From Porticoccus sp. (GTDB taxonomy: Bacteria > Pseudomonadota > Gammaproteobacteria > Pseudomonadales > Porticoccaceae), in assembly GCA_011049795.1 (NCBI GenBank), contig DRHD01000272.1, forward strand, positions 1 to 17,004: a stretch of 17,004 nt of DNA, given 5' to 3'. Numbering within the stretch: position 1 is the stretch's first letter; every line of letters begins with the position of its first letter. Both the position numbers and the translations under genes were made by a program. Below, piece after piece: positions 16,246 through 17,004 of this stretch. Below the pieces are notes generated by a model. It was not told the origin of the DNA. It made no database searches and saw only the letters and a list, made by a program, of their open reading frames with translations.

Positions 16246-16379
16246 AACACTCACGAAAAAATTCTAATTTATAGAAATCCCTGCAGATAAGCCTGAATAC
16301 CGAGAGCGGTTCAAATTGCTGGCTGAAAAACGTACCATAGCCCCCCTTACTTCTTTGATAGCTACAGGATTACACTCAC

Positions 16380-16889
16380 ATGATCACCCTGCACACCAAT
16401 TTTGGCGACATCAACATTGAACTGGATTTTGACAAGGCGCCAATCTCTGCGACCAACTTCCTGCAATACTGCCGTGACGACTTCTACACCAACACCATTT
16501 TCCACCGTGTTATCGACGGCTTTATGGTTCAGGGCGGCGGGTTCACCCCTGAAATGACAGAAAAAAGTGGCCGTGCATCCATTGAAAACGAAGCCGACAA
16601 CGGCCTCACCAATGACATGGGCACGCTAGCCATGGCTCGTACCAACGACCCACATTCAGCCAGCTCTCAATTCTTTATCAATATTGGCGACAACGGCTTT
16701 CTGAACCACTCTGGCAAAAACTCGCAAGGTTGGGGCTATGCCGTGTTTGGTAAAGTAGTTGATGGCATGGATGTAGTGAATAAAATTAAAGGCGTTGCCA
16801 CGGGTAATAGCGGTGGCCACCAGGACGTTCCTGTTGATACTGTAGAAATCCAGAACGTTACTGTCAGCGATGCGTACTCCGATAAGTAA
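16380..16889 (+). CDS. ppiB: Cytoplasmic peptidyl-prolyl cis-trans isomerase B
   Basis: A cyclophilin that speeds cis-trans isomerisation of Xaa-Pro bonds during protein folding. It has 169 residues and no signal peptide, as in cytoplasmic PpiB (E. coli 164). Active-site elements are [13 protein letters not shown] at 41-53 (including the catalytic Arg of FHR), LAMART at 83-88, SQFFIN at 96-101 and the [16 protein letters not shown] block near 121-136. The ATG at 16380 matches the family N-terminus although no Shine-Dalgarno is evident. lpxH begins 70 bases downstream on the same strand, the usual arrangement beside glnS/cysS in related bacteria, so a ppiB-lpxH transcript is likely. Confidence 0.97.
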   Translation: MITLHTNFGDINIELDFDKAPISATNFLQYCRDDFYTNTIFHRVIDGFMVQGGGFTPEMTEKSGRASIENEADNGLTNDMGTLAMARTNDPHSASSQFFINIGDNGFLNHSGKNSQGWGYAVFGKVVDGMDVVNKIKGVATGNSGGHQDVPVDTVEIQNVTVSDAYSDK

Positions 16890-16959
16890 CTAGCCCAATC
16901 AGACCTGTGGGCCAACGTTACATGGCCCACAGCACCTGACTCAGCTACTACGCCTCCAC

Positions 16960-17004
16960 ATGCCAACGCTACTGATCTCCGATCTCCATCTCTCGCCTGA
17001 GCGC
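16960..17004 (+). CDS. lpxH: UDP-2,3-diacylglucosamine diphosphatase, 5' end
   Basis: Only the first 15 codons are inside the window: MPTLLISDLHLSPER. This is the N-terminus of LpxH, the peripheral membrane metallophosphoesterase that makes lipid X in lipid A synthesis; D8 and H10 of SDLHL are metal ligands. Position after ppiB supports the call. A Gram-negative outer membrane with lipid A is implied. Confidence 0.85.
   Translation, partial: MPTLLISDLHLSPER

Noticed and set aside
16059..16274. Overlapping short frames (up to 85 codons) before ppiB
   Set aside because: They are open because of the 36-bp repeat (a multiple of three), overlap in several frames and lack start signals.

Overview
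The window looks like the chromosome of a gammaproteobacterium with moderate GC, probably a marine, Pseudomonas/Cellvibrio-like lineage. This rests on the gene families (Tex, DUF1415, a YkgJ-type CxxC protein, a SrmB/RhlE-type DEAD helicase, a PilZ protein) and on the block folD - tRNA-Pro/Arg/His - cysS/glnS - ppiB - lpxH, which I remember as similarly grouped in Pseudomonas. The genus cannot be named from the sequence alone.

Layout. Positions 1-500 hold a broken methyltransferase gene. Its 5' part lies on the minus strand, and the next part of the same gene lies on the plus strand, folded back through a 44-45 bp inverted repeat; this looks like a chimeric contig end. Next come tex (plus), a degenerate C-terminal fragment, and a small membrane-anchored Cys-containing protein whose tail matches that fragment. 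A minus-strand cluster follows (read right to left): DEAD-box helicase, MOSC protein, DUF1415, YkgJ-like protein. Then come a PilZ protein with its own promoter (plus) and a minus-strand tRNA operon (Pro-UGG, Arg-UCU, His-GUG) with a clear promoter. A divergent-type folD follows (plus), then a glycerophosphodiesterase and a short GlpD-like flavoprotein, which together would feed phospholipid-derived glycerol-3-phosphate into central metabolism. Convergent to these are radical SAM, cysS and glnS (transcribed glnS to cysS to radical SAM). Diverging from glnS are a DMT-family transporter, a repeat-rich intergenic region, ppiB and the first 15 codons of lpxH.

Most genes are housekeeping, and I found no CRISPR array, transposase, phage gene or defence system. 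The most interesting signals are small: the fold-back junction at the left edge, the duplicated protein tail on both sides of a small gene, a recurrent 15-bp (five-codon) tandem-repeat pattern inside three unrelated coding regions, two unexplained intergenic repeat tracts, and a few motif deviations (PilZ, FolD, radical SAM).
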